DNA from: an uncultured Alphaproteobacteria bacterium
GTDB lineage: Bacteria; Pseudomonadota; Alphaproteobacteria; CAAHEQ01; UBA3637
Length of the DNA: 52,320 nucleotides
Assembly: GCA_944392585.1 (NCBI GenBank)
Contig: CALXXA010000034.1
Coordinates: 1-52,320 of the forward strand
Reading direction: 5' to 3'
Made by a program: the position numbers and the translations under genes. Positions 8,362-20,464 of the stretch are shown in pieces; positions within the stretch are counted from its first letter, which is position 1, and each line of letters starts with the position of its first letter. The notes beneath the pieces were generated by a model, which did not search any database, was not told the origin of the DNA, and saw only the letters and a program-made list of their open reading frames with translations.

Positions 8362-8803
8362 GAGAAGATCCTTTTTTTTGATGCTTTTTCAAAGTATGAA
8401 TGATTTTTTGGAGGATTATAAAACCGATTATCAATAAAAAGAAAAAACTTACTCGGTTGTTAAATGCCCAAAGCCCTTTGCAAAATGATAAAAAGCTTTC
8501 GCGGGAATAAGATAATGGAACAGGTAAATTAGACGCTAAAATACCATGTAAGCAAGAAAGACATTGAATACTGTCTAAATATAAATAAAGGCTATGCCCT
8601 ATACTGGTTAGAAAGATTCCCGCTAAAATTAACTTAGGTGTTAACCAGATAATCGGGGGCAACTTTGCTTGTTTCTGTTGATGAGAAACTACGATAGCAA
8701 TAATAAGAACAATCAATAAAAAAAACGCTCCTAAAAATGGTGTGCGAAAAAATAAACTGCTTAATCCTAAAATAGTGAGCGACCATAAAATAAGTATCTT
8801 CAT
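8354..8803 (-). CDS. Unrecognised small membrane protein beside the NuoN relic
   Basis: 149 residues from the ATG at 8803, which has an AGG about 7 nt upstream; a longer frame from a TTG at 8854 has no better support. Four hydrophobic segments are visible, plus a CLSC motif and an SFCK segment between helices three and four. The C-terminus is basic. It overlaps the NuoN-like gene by 8 nt, so the pair is probably translated together. No family was recognised. The CxxC could be redox-active or bind metal, or it could be another decayed respiratory subunit. Confidence 0.6.
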   Translation of the reverse strand: MKILILWSLTILGLSSLFFRTPFLGAFFLLIVLIIAIVVSHQQKQAKLPPIIWLTPKLILAGIFLTSIGHSLYLYLDSIQCLSCLHGILASNLPVPLSYSRESFLSFCKGLWAFNNRVSFFFLLIIGFIILQKIIHTLKKHQKKGSSHV

Positions 8804-8859
8804 GAAACCTATTGTAAGGGAAAGAAAGGCTGCTTGCAAGAGGAACCTTATCAAATTTA

Positions 8860-11703
8860 TTAAAATTCTTTTACTTTTTCTATAAGTTCTTCAGGAATAG
8901 GCTTCGGATTTGCTGATTTTATGAAATTATTTAAAGGTTTCGTAATGTTAAAACGAATTGTTGTTTTTTTCTTATCTTGAGAATTTGTCTTGTCTCCTAT
9001 AAATAAGAAGTCGGTTGTTTCATTTTCTAGTTCATTTAATATAATTGTTGCCTTTTTAAAAGGAAGATTTGTAAATATCTTTAAATTTGATTCTGGATAT
9101 TTTTCCGGAGTATACGCTATTTCCCCTTCTTGAGGAATGAGAAGTTCCATGTTTTTCATTAAAAATTTCTTGTTGTTTAACTGAAGGGAAAAACTTGCAG
9201 AAGATATATTTCCTTGCATATGAAGAGGTGTAAGGTTTATATAAGGAATTAATTGACTCATATCAATATTTTTGGCTTTGAAGAAAAGTGCTTGAACCGG
9301 AGATTGGTAAGTTAACCAAGTTGGATCAATTCGGAAAATGACGTTTGCAAGTTCTAAATTCATACGAGAAATATTTAGCTGTCTTTTTGTTTTGTCAAAA
9401 TAATAATCAATATCGACATTACTAAAAGGAACTGGTGTTTGGATGGATTCTATAAAGGCTTTTTGATTACGTCTTGTTCCAAAAGGAATAAAAGAAGTAA
9501 TGCTCATCATTGAAGATAAACGATTGACCTGAGTATTTCCATAATTAAAAGAGATATTATCCAACAGAATATTCATAGGACCATCAATACTTCTGTTATT
9601 TCGCCAATGAATTTGACCTCGACAAGTTATTATTCCCGAGACATCTCTAAAATTATTATCAATCAAACTTGTAATTTGAGACGGTTGTAATGTATCTTTA
9701 TTAAAGTGAATAGGCTGTGTTTCTACTACGGCTAAGACTTCTCCAGTGAAAGAATTAAAATAACCAGAGGCGGTTAAATTTAATTGTTTATTATTGGATT
9801 TAAGCTCCATGTTAAAGTATTGATCCGGAGAAGTTTGTAATTTTAAGGAAAACGGGATTTTTAGAATATTACTACTTACCAATGATGCGGAAGGGGTAGA
9901 AAGGGAAAGGGATACTCCATTATTGTCTGTTTGAGTCTCGATTTCAGCACGTTCAAACTTTAGTATATTATCGGCCCACTTCACATTTTTAGAAAATGTT
10001 TGTAAAGATCCGACCTTGTCAATAAAATCAAAATTTCCTTTTATTTTTGTTTCTCCCGTAGATACTAATAAGGAAGAGACTTCCGAACTTGTTCCTTTTT
10101 TAGTCAGATTATAAGAGGAATCGCGGAGGGTTGCATCAAAGGTTAAATTTGTTTTATCCAAGACAAATAAGTCTTGTTTTTCCGGGACTAAAGCAATCCG
10201 AAGAGAATCAAGAGTCGTTATTTCTGTGTCCCATATTTTTTTGGTAGGGACTGTGAGTGTAATGTCTGACGTTCGGGATTGACTAAATGTGCAAACACTA
10301 TCTTTACAGTCTAAAGCCCCATTGAGTGTAAATTGAACGGAGTCTGCTTTTAAAAAAGATGTTTGAAGGTTTGTTAATTTTATATTTAAAGGATCTTTTG
10401 TCGATAAAGACTTTAAATCATCTCCAATCGTAACATTGCGTAAAGTAAGATTAATTTGGGATGATTTTTGTTCTTCGGATTTTCCAGGGAAATCTAAAAT
10501 CATGTTCATATTTATTTTCCCGTTTAGGGCAGGAGTTAGCTGAAGGGATAATTTCTTCTCGTTATTTTCTTGTTTTAAAGAAAGGCTTGCGGTAATATTT
10601 TGCAAGGCGGTTTTTTGGGTTTTCCATGAGATAGTTCCCGATAGATTTTCTGCAGGCAGCTTGGGAAGAGTTAATTTCCCATTATCTATATTAATTAGCC
10701 AATTTGTTCCAGAAGGTTCTATTGAAATGGTTAATGATGCAGAGGTTGTTAAATAATCGTTCTGAACCGTAAAAGGAATAATAAATTGCCGTTGTTTTTC
10801 CAGATCGCCGATCCCTGAAAAATCAATAGGATAAGCTTGGTCTCCTACGTAGATTTTTGAGTTCTTGAATTGTAGCGATTGAATTTGCATTGAACTGTTA
10901 CGATCTAATAGTCCAAGTTTAACAAAAGTTGTAATTAAGTTACGAATGTTGTACCTGTTTTCTTTATCTTGCTTGATAAATATTTCCAATGAATCAACGT
11001 TAGCAAGAGTGATTTTCCCTCTTAAGAAATCTGTAAAAGTATATTGTAAGCGAATAGATTTAACTTTAAAAAGACCCTGTTTGTCTTCAATATTTTTGAT
11101 TATTAGTTCGGATAAACTATGAGAGTCTACTGTAAAAGTAACATTCGAAAGGCCTCTTGAAACAAGATATCCTTTTAATAAAGGCGTAAAGGCAAAATAT
11201 AAAACAAAAAATATTATAAAAAAAAGAAGACCACTCATGTACAGGAGACTCATGAGCAACATCCATGTAATTTGAATTCGTTTATAAATTAAAGGATTTT
11301 GTTCGAAAAAATTATGAACTTCATCTTTATATTTTTTAAAGATTTTTGAAATTGTTAAAAAATTAAATTCGAACTTTTTCTTTTGTTCTTCCTCTGGATT
11401 GTCTTCTGGTTCTGCGATTAAATCAATTAGTGATGGAGGCTTGGCCGGTACATCGAGTATTTCTTTTTCGGCTTCTTCCTCGGTTAAAGGACCGATGTGT
11501 GCTGGTGCGTGAGGAGGAACTTTGATCGTATCAGTTGTGAAATGAATAGACTTCGGAGGTCCAGCGTAGGGTTCTTCAGAGGAAGCAAGTTTGGGAGACG
11601 GAGCGAAAACAAAAAATTTTTTCCCAGTTTTATTTTTTTGGGGGGAGGCCACAGTTTTCTTCGTAGAATTTTCCAACTCTTTATTTGTTATTTTATCCGC
11701 CAT
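8860..11703 (-). CDS. Large AsmA/YdbH-like envelope protein
   Basis: 947 residues. A 130-residue charged, proline-rich cytoplasmic N-terminus precedes one membrane helix at about 147-170. The rest is a long beta-rich periplasmic region with no catalytic motif, as in AsmA-like/YdbH/TamB bridge proteins thought to carry phospholipids between membranes. The last third, with a segment around NRLSSMMSITSFIPFG and LTPLHMQGNISSASFSLQL, resembles the YdbH C-terminal domain. GAGGGG supports the start. It is first in a minus-strand run ending at rnj, and ligA ends 43 nt upstream. The YdbH assignment is tentative; the AsmA-like architecture is clearer. Confidence 0.6.
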   Translation of the reverse strand: MADKITNKELENSTKKTVASPQKNKTGKKFFVFAPSPKLASSEEPYAGPPKSIHFTTDTIKVPPHAPAHIGPLTEEEAEKEILDVPAKPPSLIDLIAEPEDNPEEEQKKKFEFNFLTISKIFKKYKDEVHNFFEQNPLIYKRIQITWMLLMSLLYMSGLLFFIIFFVLYFAFTPLLKGYLVSRGLSNVTFTVDSHSLSELIIKNIEDKQGLFKVKSIRLQYTFTDFLRGKITLANVDSLEIFIKQDKENRYNIRNLITTFVKLGLLDRNSSMQIQSLQFKNSKIYVGDQAYPIDFSGIGDLEKQRQFIIPFTVQNDYLTTSASLTISIEPSGTNWLINIDNGKLTLPKLPAENLSGTISWKTQKTALQNITASLSLKQENNEKKLSLQLTPALNGKINMNMILDFPGKSEEQKSSQINLTLRNVTIGDDLKSLSTKDPLNIKLTNLQTSFLKADSVQFTLNGALDCKDSVCTFSQSRTSDITLTVPTKKIWDTEITTLDSLRIALVPEKQDLFVLDKTNLTFDATLRDSSYNLTKKGTSSEVSSLLVSTGETKIKGNFDFIDKVGSLQTFSKNVKWADNILKFERAEIETQTDNNGVSLSLSTPSASLVSSNILKIPFSLKLQTSPDQYFNMELKSNNKQLNLTASGYFNSFTGEVLAVVETQPIHFNKDTLQPSQITSLIDNNFRDVSGIITCRGQIHWRNNRSIDGPMNILLDNISFNYGNTQVNRLSSMMSITSFIPFGTRRNQKAFIESIQTPVPFSNVDIDYYFDKTKRQLNISRMNLELANVIFRIDPTWLTYQSPVQALFFKAKNIDMSQLIPYINLTPLHMQGNISSASFSLQLNNKKFLMKNMELLIPQEGEIAYTPEKYPESNLKIFTNLPFKKATIILNELENETTDFLFIGDKTNSQDKKKTTIRFNITKPLNNFIKSANPKPIPEELIEKVKEF

Positions 11704-11746
11704 TTTCCCCTCTTTATTTGTAATTTAGTTTTATTTTACTCATAAA

Positions 11747-15486
<3,740 letters not shown>

Positions 15487-16248
15487 TTATGATACTCCAT
15501 TTTTCTTCAATAGCTTATATGCTTTTTGATACCATTTGGAATCAGGATAATTATAACCTAAAACAACAGCTGTCCGTTTGGCTTCTTGCTTTAAACCTAA
15601 TGCCAAATATGCTTCCGTCATACGATATAAAGCTTCTTGCGTGTGCATAGATGTTTGATAATGTCGAATGACATCTCCAAAACGATTTAATGCAGCGGCG
15701 TATCGGTTTTGTTTTAAATAATATCTCCCGACATCCATTTCTTTTCCGGCTAAGTGATTTTGAGTTAAGATAATTTTCCCCTTCGCATCTTTGGCATAAT
15801 CTGTGGAAGGGTATAATATGACAAGTTTCCCGAAAGTTTCCATAGCCATTTCTGTCATTTTTTGATCACGAGCAACATCAGAAATTTGTTCATAATAACT
15901 CATTCCTTTTAGATAATACGCGTAAGGAGCGTATTTATTTCCTGGATGTAATTGTAAAAAACGGTCCAGAGCTAAAACAGCATCATCATATTTAGCGTTA
16001 TGATAATTTAAATACGCAGCCATGATTTGAGCCTTCGCAGCCCATGGAGAATACGGGTGTTGCCTTTCAACTTCATCAAAAAGCTTAACCGCGTCATCGA
16101 GATTGTTTTTCTCAGCATTATTCATAGCATCATTATACAAATCGTTGACGCTGCGTTCCGGTATAAGTTGTTTTTTTTTTGATGAACAGGACACTAAAAA
16201 AAATGGGATAAGAAATAATAAACCGATTTTTTTTTTATAATAAGTCAT
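15487..16248 (-). CDS. bamD: Outer membrane protein assembly factor BamD
   Basis: 253 residues. BamD is an essential lipoprotein of the BAM complex that inserts beta-barrel proteins. The signal ends in the lipobox FLVSC (Cys about 21). TPR motifs follow, including the family sequence LFDEVERQHPYSPWAAKAQ near 62 and YAPYAYYLKGMSYYEQI near 110. DVGRYYLKQNRYAAALNRF near 177 is also typical. The RBS is AGGGAA. It leads the bamD-recN-ligA cluster, and the autotransporter and barrel protein in this window would be clients of the complex. Confidence 0.94.
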   Translation of the reverse strand: MTYYKKKIGLLFLIPFFLVSCSSKKKQLIPERSVNDLYNDAMNNAEKNNLDDAVKLFDEVERQHPYSPWAAKAQIMAAYLNYHNAKYDDAVLALDRFLQLHPGNKYAPYAYYLKGMSYYEQISDVARDQKMTEMAMETFGKLVILYPSTDYAKDAKGKIILTQNHLAGKEMDVGRYYLKQNRYAAALNRFGDVIRHYQTSMHTQEALYRMTEAYLALGLKQEAKRTAVVLGYNYPDSKWYQKAYKLLKKNGVS

Positions 16249-16308
16249 TTAAAATTCCCTTTCATATATTTTACTATAACCGTTTTTTGTACGAGAGAAA
16301 AGGAAAAT

Positions 16309-17583
16309 TTATTCGGTAGAGCTTTTTCTCAAAGTTATGGGGAGACATGGGAAGGATTTCGTTTTTAAAACAGAGCAGGCTGTTTGAGCTTCTTCTTTTG
16401 TTTCAAAACCTGAAAGACGAGAACGAAATAAATTTTTGTGGGTGTTTAATTGAATAAAAGTTGTTTTAGATTTAAGAATTTTTTGAGCCGATAACGCCTG
16501 TTTTTGAGCTTTGCTTCGAGAAGAAAAAGCTCCTACTTGAATACTCCATTCTGCTGGAGAGGAATCTCCTTGTTCAATGCTTGTTTTTTCTTCTTCGATG
16601 AAAGGTACGGATGAAGATGCTAATAAAACGGGTTTTGTCTTGGATTCAGACATTAAAGCAGCAACTTTTTGTTTTGTTTTATTTGCATTAGCTTTTAAAA
16701 TAGAATCATATTTAGATTGATGAATACTTGAAATATACGCTTTCTGAGAAAAAGGGTTCGCTTGGGTCGTTTTAAATTCTTTTTGTTTTTGGGAGATTTT
16801 CGCAAATCCTTTATCTAATAAAATTTTCATTTGATTGTCACGTTTTTTAGCAGAGTCCTGTCCGATAACAACGCCAACAAGTGTTCTTCCGTCTCTGTGC
16901 GCGGTGGAAATAATGTTGTATCCGACCGCTGAAATAAATCCTGTCTTGAATCCTTGAGCTCCTTTATAATACAAAAGAATAGAGTTATGGGAATAATATG
17001 TTTTCCCGTTGAACTGAAAACTTTTGGTCGCAAAAAGAGGGTAGTATTTAGGAAAATGATTCATGATAGCCATGGCTAAAATAGCCATATCTTTTGCTGA
17101 AGTTACTTGTTCCGGATCATGTAATCCGGAGGCATTTTTAAATGTCGTATCTTTTAATCCAAGATCATGCGCGACAGAGGTCATTATTTTTGCAAATTCC
17201 TCTTCTGAAGGAGCTAATGCCTCGGCCAAAACAACAGCGGCATCATTTGCTGATTTAACTATTAAAGCCAAAATAGCCTCTCGAACAGTCATAACAGTTC
17301 CGGCTTTTAATCCTAGTTTAGACTTCGGCTGCTTCGCCGCATGTTTTGAAACTGGGATCGGATCATTCATACTGAGATAACCTTTTTCAAGAGCTTCAAA
17401 AGTAATATAAAGAGTCATGATTTTTGTTAAAGAAGCAGGATACTGCTTCATGTCCGCGTTTTTTGCATGTAGAATGTACCCGCTTTGAGTATCTGCAACC
17501 AGTGTTGAGGGCGTTTTCCATGCTTGCACAGGTAATACGGTTAAAGTTAAAAAAAGAGATAAAACAATCTTTTTTAAAAACAT
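16309..17583 (-). CDS. D-alanyl-D-alanine carboxypeptidase (DacA/DacC type) with SPOR domain
   Basis: 424 residues from the ATG at 17583, chosen because AGAGG lies just upstream and a signal peptide begins there (cut near VQA, residue 21); an upstream ATG adds 15 charged residues. This is a penicillin-binding protein that removes the terminal D-Ala of stem peptides. Active-site motifs are SLTK (Ser51), SAN (KSANDAA near 113) and KTG (FKTGFI near 215). A Ser/Lys-rich linker leads to a C-terminal SPOR domain (WSIQVGAFSSRSKAQKQAL), which binds denuded septal glycan. The architecture suggests a role at division sites. Confidence 0.92.
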   Translation of the reverse strand: MFLKKIVLSLFLTLTVLPVQAWKTPSTLVADTQSGYILHAKNADMKQYPASLTKIMTLYITFEALEKGYLSMNDPIPVSKHAAKQPKSKLGLKAGTVMTVREAILALIVKSANDAAVVLAEALAPSEEEFAKIMTSVAHDLGLKDTTFKNASGLHDPEQVTSAKDMAILAMAIMNHFPKYYPLFATKSFQFNGKTYYSHNSILLYYKGAQGFKTGFISAVGYNIISTAHRDGRTLVGVVIGQDSAKKRDNQMKILLDKGFAKISQKQKEFKTTQANPFSQKAYISSIHQSKYDSILKANANKTKQKVAALMSESKTKPVLLASSSVPFIEEEKTSIEQGDSSPAEWSIQVGAFSSRSKAQKQALSAQKILKSKTTFIQLNTHKNLFRSRLSGFETKEEAQTACSVLKTKSFPCLPITLRKSSTE

Positions 17584-17700
17584 TTTTTCCTCTATTTTTA
17601 CTAATTTAAGTTTTATCTTTTCAAACAAAAATTAATAAACAGTTTATTTTCTTATAAATATGTATATTAAAATGATTTTAAGAAATTGTTAGAGAAATTT

Positions 17701-17732
17701 AAAGGCAACTTCCCGAGAGAGAAGTTGCCTTT
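17701..17732 (-). terminator. Terminator of the arginine decarboxylase/antiporter operon
   Basis: A perfect 12-bp stem (17701-17712 with 17721-17732, loop CCGAGAGA) begins 3 nt past the antiporter stop. The T run is better on the plus strand (CTTTTCTTT) than on the minus strand, but there is no plus-strand gene to end, so it most likely ends aaxC. Confidence 0.75.
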
Positions 17733-17735
17733 TCT

Positions 17736-19220
17736 TTAAATTTTAACGATACCTCTAATAAGAGCGTAAATTGCGAATAAAGCAAGTCCGATAATGATAA
17801 TAACCAATCCTTTTTCAACGTTTTTGAAAACAGGTTGATTAGATTCATTTTGCTTCCGTGCCCAAATGTAAACAGGTATTCCTAAAGCAATTAAAATAGC
17901 GGCCATTAGCAGGTAGTTTAGTCCTGCCGCATAGATAAGCCATAATGCATAAACGGATCCGAGAATACTTGTAATTAAAGCAGCAGATCTTTTTATCGGT
18001 GCATTTAACGGATATTCTCCATCTTCACAGATTTTCCATAAATACGCCGTGCTGGTGAGATAAGCCGGTAAAACCATGACAGCTGTAATGGAGAGCATCA
18101 TATTCCAGGCGTTATTGGAAAAATAGACGAGTAACATTCCAAGCTGCATGGCAAAACTTGTTACCCATAAAGAAACAGATGGAGAACCAGCTTGATTTTC
18201 TTTGGCGAATGCCTTAGGCATTGTTCCATCTTCTGCCATTGATTGAGGCATTTGTGCTGTTATCATTGTCCAAGCCAACCAACTTGCAAGTGTCGCGACT
18301 ATTAGCCCAATGTTCATAAGCCATGCTCCCCATGGGCCAACGGCTTTTTCTAAAACTCCGGCCGTAGATGGATCCGGAACGGCAGCTAATTCCGCTTGCG
18401 TCATAAATCCGTAAGGCAACACTGAAAGCAGTATGTAAATAATTAAACATCCCAAAAATCCAATTAATGTCGCTTTCCCTACATCAGATTGGCTTTTGGC
18501 TCGGTTTGATAAGACAACGGCTCCTTCAATCCCAATAAAAGCCCATAGAGTTACAAGCATAGTACTCTTTATTTGATCACTGACAGGACCAAGAGATTTT
18601 AATTTTCCACTTATCGCTTGTCCCCAAAAATCATAATCAAACTTATTTACGTTGAAAAAGAATAATAAAATAAGGATAAACAGAAAAATAGGAAGCATTT
18701 TTGCTATTGTCGCAATTAAATTGACTATACTGGCTTGTTGCATTCCTCGTAAAACCAAAAAGTTAAATCCCCATATCAAAAAAGAGCCTCCGATAATTGA
18801 ATAAAGATTATTCCCTCCTGTAAAAATTCCTGGGAAAAAATAATTCATGGCGTCCATTGTGATGATTGCATAGCCTACGTTTCCAAAGACCTGACAAAGC
18901 CAATAAGACCATCCAATCGTAAAACCCATGTAAGAACCAAAACCTTCTTTGCTGTACATGTAAATACCGGTTGTTAAATTCGGTTTCGCTGTGGATAGTA
19001 TTCTAAATGAATTTGCAATAAAATACATACCTATTCCTGTAATGATCCAAGCTAGTAAAACCGCTCCGATAGAAGCGCTTTGTGCCATGTTTTGAGGTAA
19101 ACTGAAGATACCTCCTCCAATCATTGAGCTAATAACAACTCCGGCTAGTCCGAATACTCCCATTTTCCCTGCGCGGGATATTTCGGAAGATGTCGTCGGG
19201 GGTGATTTTTTCTGTGACAT
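17736..19220 (-). CDS. aaxC: APC-family basic amino acid antiporter (arginine/agmatine, AaxC-like)
   Basis: 494 residues from the ATG at 19220, which has AGAGGTC upstream; the frame extends 16 residues further but without an RBS. About 12 membrane helices. The APC helix-1 motif is VISSMIGGGIFSLPQ, nearly the same as in basic amino acid/polyamine antiporters. It starts 57 nt after a pyruvoyl-dependent arginine decarboxylase on the same strand, the arrangement known from chlamydial aaxB-aaxC. The inferred role is exchange of external arginine for agmatine, consuming a cytoplasmic proton per cycle and resisting acid. Substrate assignment depends on the neighbour; an arginine/ornithine exchanger is possible. 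A terminator follows directly. Confidence 0.8.
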   Translation of the reverse strand: MSQKKSPPTTSSEISRAGKMGVFGLAGVVISSMIGGGIFSLPQNMAQSASIGAVLLAWIITGIGMYFIANSFRILSTAKPNLTTGIYMYSKEGFGSYMGFTIGWSYWLCQVFGNVGYAIITMDAMNYFFPGIFTGGNNLYSIIGGSFLIWGFNFLVLRGMQQASIVNLIATIAKMLPIFLFILILLFFFNVNKFDYDFWGQAISGKLKSLGPVSDQIKSTMLVTLWAFIGIEGAVVLSNRAKSQSDVGKATLIGFLGCLIIYILLSVLPYGFMTQAELAAVPDPSTAGVLEKAVGPWGAWLMNIGLIVATLASWLAWTMITAQMPQSMAEDGTMPKAFAKENQAGSPSVSLWVTSFAMQLGMLLVYFSNNAWNMMLSITAVMVLPAYLTSTAYLWKICEDGEYPLNAPIKRSAALITSILGSVYALWLIYAAGLNYLLMAAILIALGIPVYIWARKQNESNQPVFKNVEKGLVIIIIGLALFAIYALIRGIVKI

Positions 19221-19277
19221 TTTATTGACCTCTTTTTTTGAGTATGGAGTGTCTTTACGACACTCCATGATGCGTTT

Positions 19278-19868
19278 TTATTTCTTTAATTCTACAACAG
19301 GGGCATATTCAAAGTTTAAGAACCCTAATGCTGTTAATGAATATGCAAAGTTTTTTGTAATGTTGACATAATTGTGAAAAAATTGAAATTCACTATGTTT
19401 TTTGACATCTCTTAATTCTAATTCATGATTCATAGATTTTGTCAGCCACATTTCCGCGTGAGATTGTGCTATATTATCATCAATATAAGTATCAAAATAT
19501 TCTACATATTCTGCAGCCCATCCTCCGAGGAAATTTCCTTTCTTATCTTTTCCCCAGACAATTCCAATTCCGGTCGCTATGGCTTTATGATCTTCAATAC
19601 GCGCTCCATTGCCCGCCATAATGACTTCTAAAACGGCTCCGTGTTTAAATGTTTTTTCCACTTGTTCCACCGGGACGATGTTTCCAAATAATTCCGGAGG
19701 AAGAACGGATGTATAGGGGACGACGTTAAAATCATGAATTTTTGCTTCTTTTAATGCACTATCATAACAAAATGTTTCAAATGGTTGTGGTGGAATGCCA
19801 TCATCTGCTTGCCCAACGCCTCCGGTGTAAAATGCAAGAGTTGGATAACGTGTTCCTAGTGTAGTCAT
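19278..19868 (-). CDS. aaxB: Pyruvoyl-dependent arginine decarboxylase (AaxB-like)
   Basis: 196 residues. Members self-cleave before an internal serine, creating a pyruvoyl cofactor, and turn arginine into agmatine and CO2. The cleavage site is visible as Thr53-Ser54 in [11 protein letters not shown], the same Thr-Ser pair known in the Chlamydia enzyme (Thr52-Ser53), whereas archaeal forms use Ser-Ser. [13 protein letters not shown] near 100-112 matches the active-site region, and the N-terminal sequence with a G-x-G turn is typical. The start has AAGGAG. A consensus promoter and a hairpin at the transcript 5' end precede it, and the antiporter follows. Together they form an acid-resistance module. 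Confidence 0.88.
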   Translation of the reverse strand: MTTLGTRYPTLAFYTGGVGQADDGIPPQPFETFCYDSALKEAKIHDFNVVPYTSVLPPELFGNIVPVEQVEKTFKHGAVLEVIMAGNGARIEDHKAIATGIGIVWGKDKKGNFLGGWAAEYVEYFDTYIDDNIAQSHAEMWLTKSMNHELELRDVKKHSEFQFFHNYVNITKNFAYSLTALGFLNFEYAPVVELKK

Positions 19869-19917
19869 TTTTTTCTCCTTGGTTGTAAATTAATGTTTTG
19901 TAATTTTTTAATTATAA

Positions 19918-19947
19918 AGTTGCCGAAGTCGATTCGAATATGCAACT
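19918..19947 (-). promoter_or_regulatory. 5' hairpin in the aaxB leader
   Basis: AGTTGC (19918-19923) pairs with GCAACT (19942-19947), and CGAA/TTCG (19924-19927, 19933-19936) extends the stem after a bulge. It lies at the predicted transcription start, where such stems can protect mRNA from decay or act in regulation. Confidence 0.5.
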
Positions 19948-19953
19948 ATAAAT

Positions 19954-19982
19954 AGAATAAAAATTCTTTATTAGCGTGTCAA
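19954..19982 (-). promoter_or_regulatory. Promoter of the aaxB-aaxC operon
   Basis: On the minus strand TTGACA (19977-19982), 17-bp spacer, TATTCT (19954-19959). The start would be near 19947, giving a leader of about 80 nt. Confidence 0.8.
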
Positions 19983-20019
19983 TCATATTGTCGCATGTGA
20001 AATATAGACTATTTTGTAC

Positions 20020-20048
20020 TTGATATTACAATTTTTAATTGATATATT
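20020..20048 (+). promoter_or_regulatory. Promoter of the small lipoprotein gene at 20076
   Basis: TTGATA (20020-20025), 17-bp spacer, TATATT (20043-20048); the start codon is 28 nt downstream. It is divergent from the aaxB promoter, about 40 bp away. Confidence 0.6.
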
Positions 20049-20075
20049 TATCGTGTATCAGGAAAGGAGATTATT

Positions 20076-20456
20076 ATGACAAAAATGAGACTGTTAAATA
20101 TAAGCCTTGTTTGTTCTGTTCTATTGTTTTCATGTCGTTCTGTTCAAAATTATGATGACATGTTGCATTCGTGGTTGGGACAGTCAGAGGCTCAACTTGT
20201 CGCAACTTGGGGGGCTCCTGTTAATATGCAAACAATTGCTCCGGGGAGACAAATATTTACATATATTAATGAAAAACAAGTAACGGTTCCTGGCGAAGCT
20301 CCGAATTATACGGCTTTAGGAGAAGATTCCGATTATAATACTTATGATGATTCTTTAGGGGAAACGTTTGATTACTACTGTAAAACGATATTTACCACTC
20401 AAGATGATATTATTGTCGGATACTCATGGGAAGGGGACGGATGTTTAATGCGTTAG
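20076..20456 (+). CDS. Small lipoprotein of unknown function
   Basis: 126 residues, with a lipobox FSC at about residue 20 after a short hydrophobic signal. The mature part contains SWLGQSEAQLVATWGAP, which recalls the first helix of SmpA/BamE-type folds (a short helix followed by G-x-P), then an acidic Tyr-rich loop and two late cysteines. AAGGAG gives a good RBS. A consensus promoter precedes it, so it is transcribed alone, divergent from the acid-resistance operon and convergent with the UPF0104 gene 8 nt away. The function is not recognised. Confidence 0.75.
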   Translation: MTKMRLLNISLVCSVLLFSCRSVQNYDDMLHSWLGQSEAQLVATWGAPVNMQTIAPGRQIFTYINEKQVTVPGEAPNYTALGEDSDYNTYDDSLGETFDYYCKTIFTTQDDIIVGYSWEGDGCLMR

Positions 20457-20464
20457 GAAGAGCG

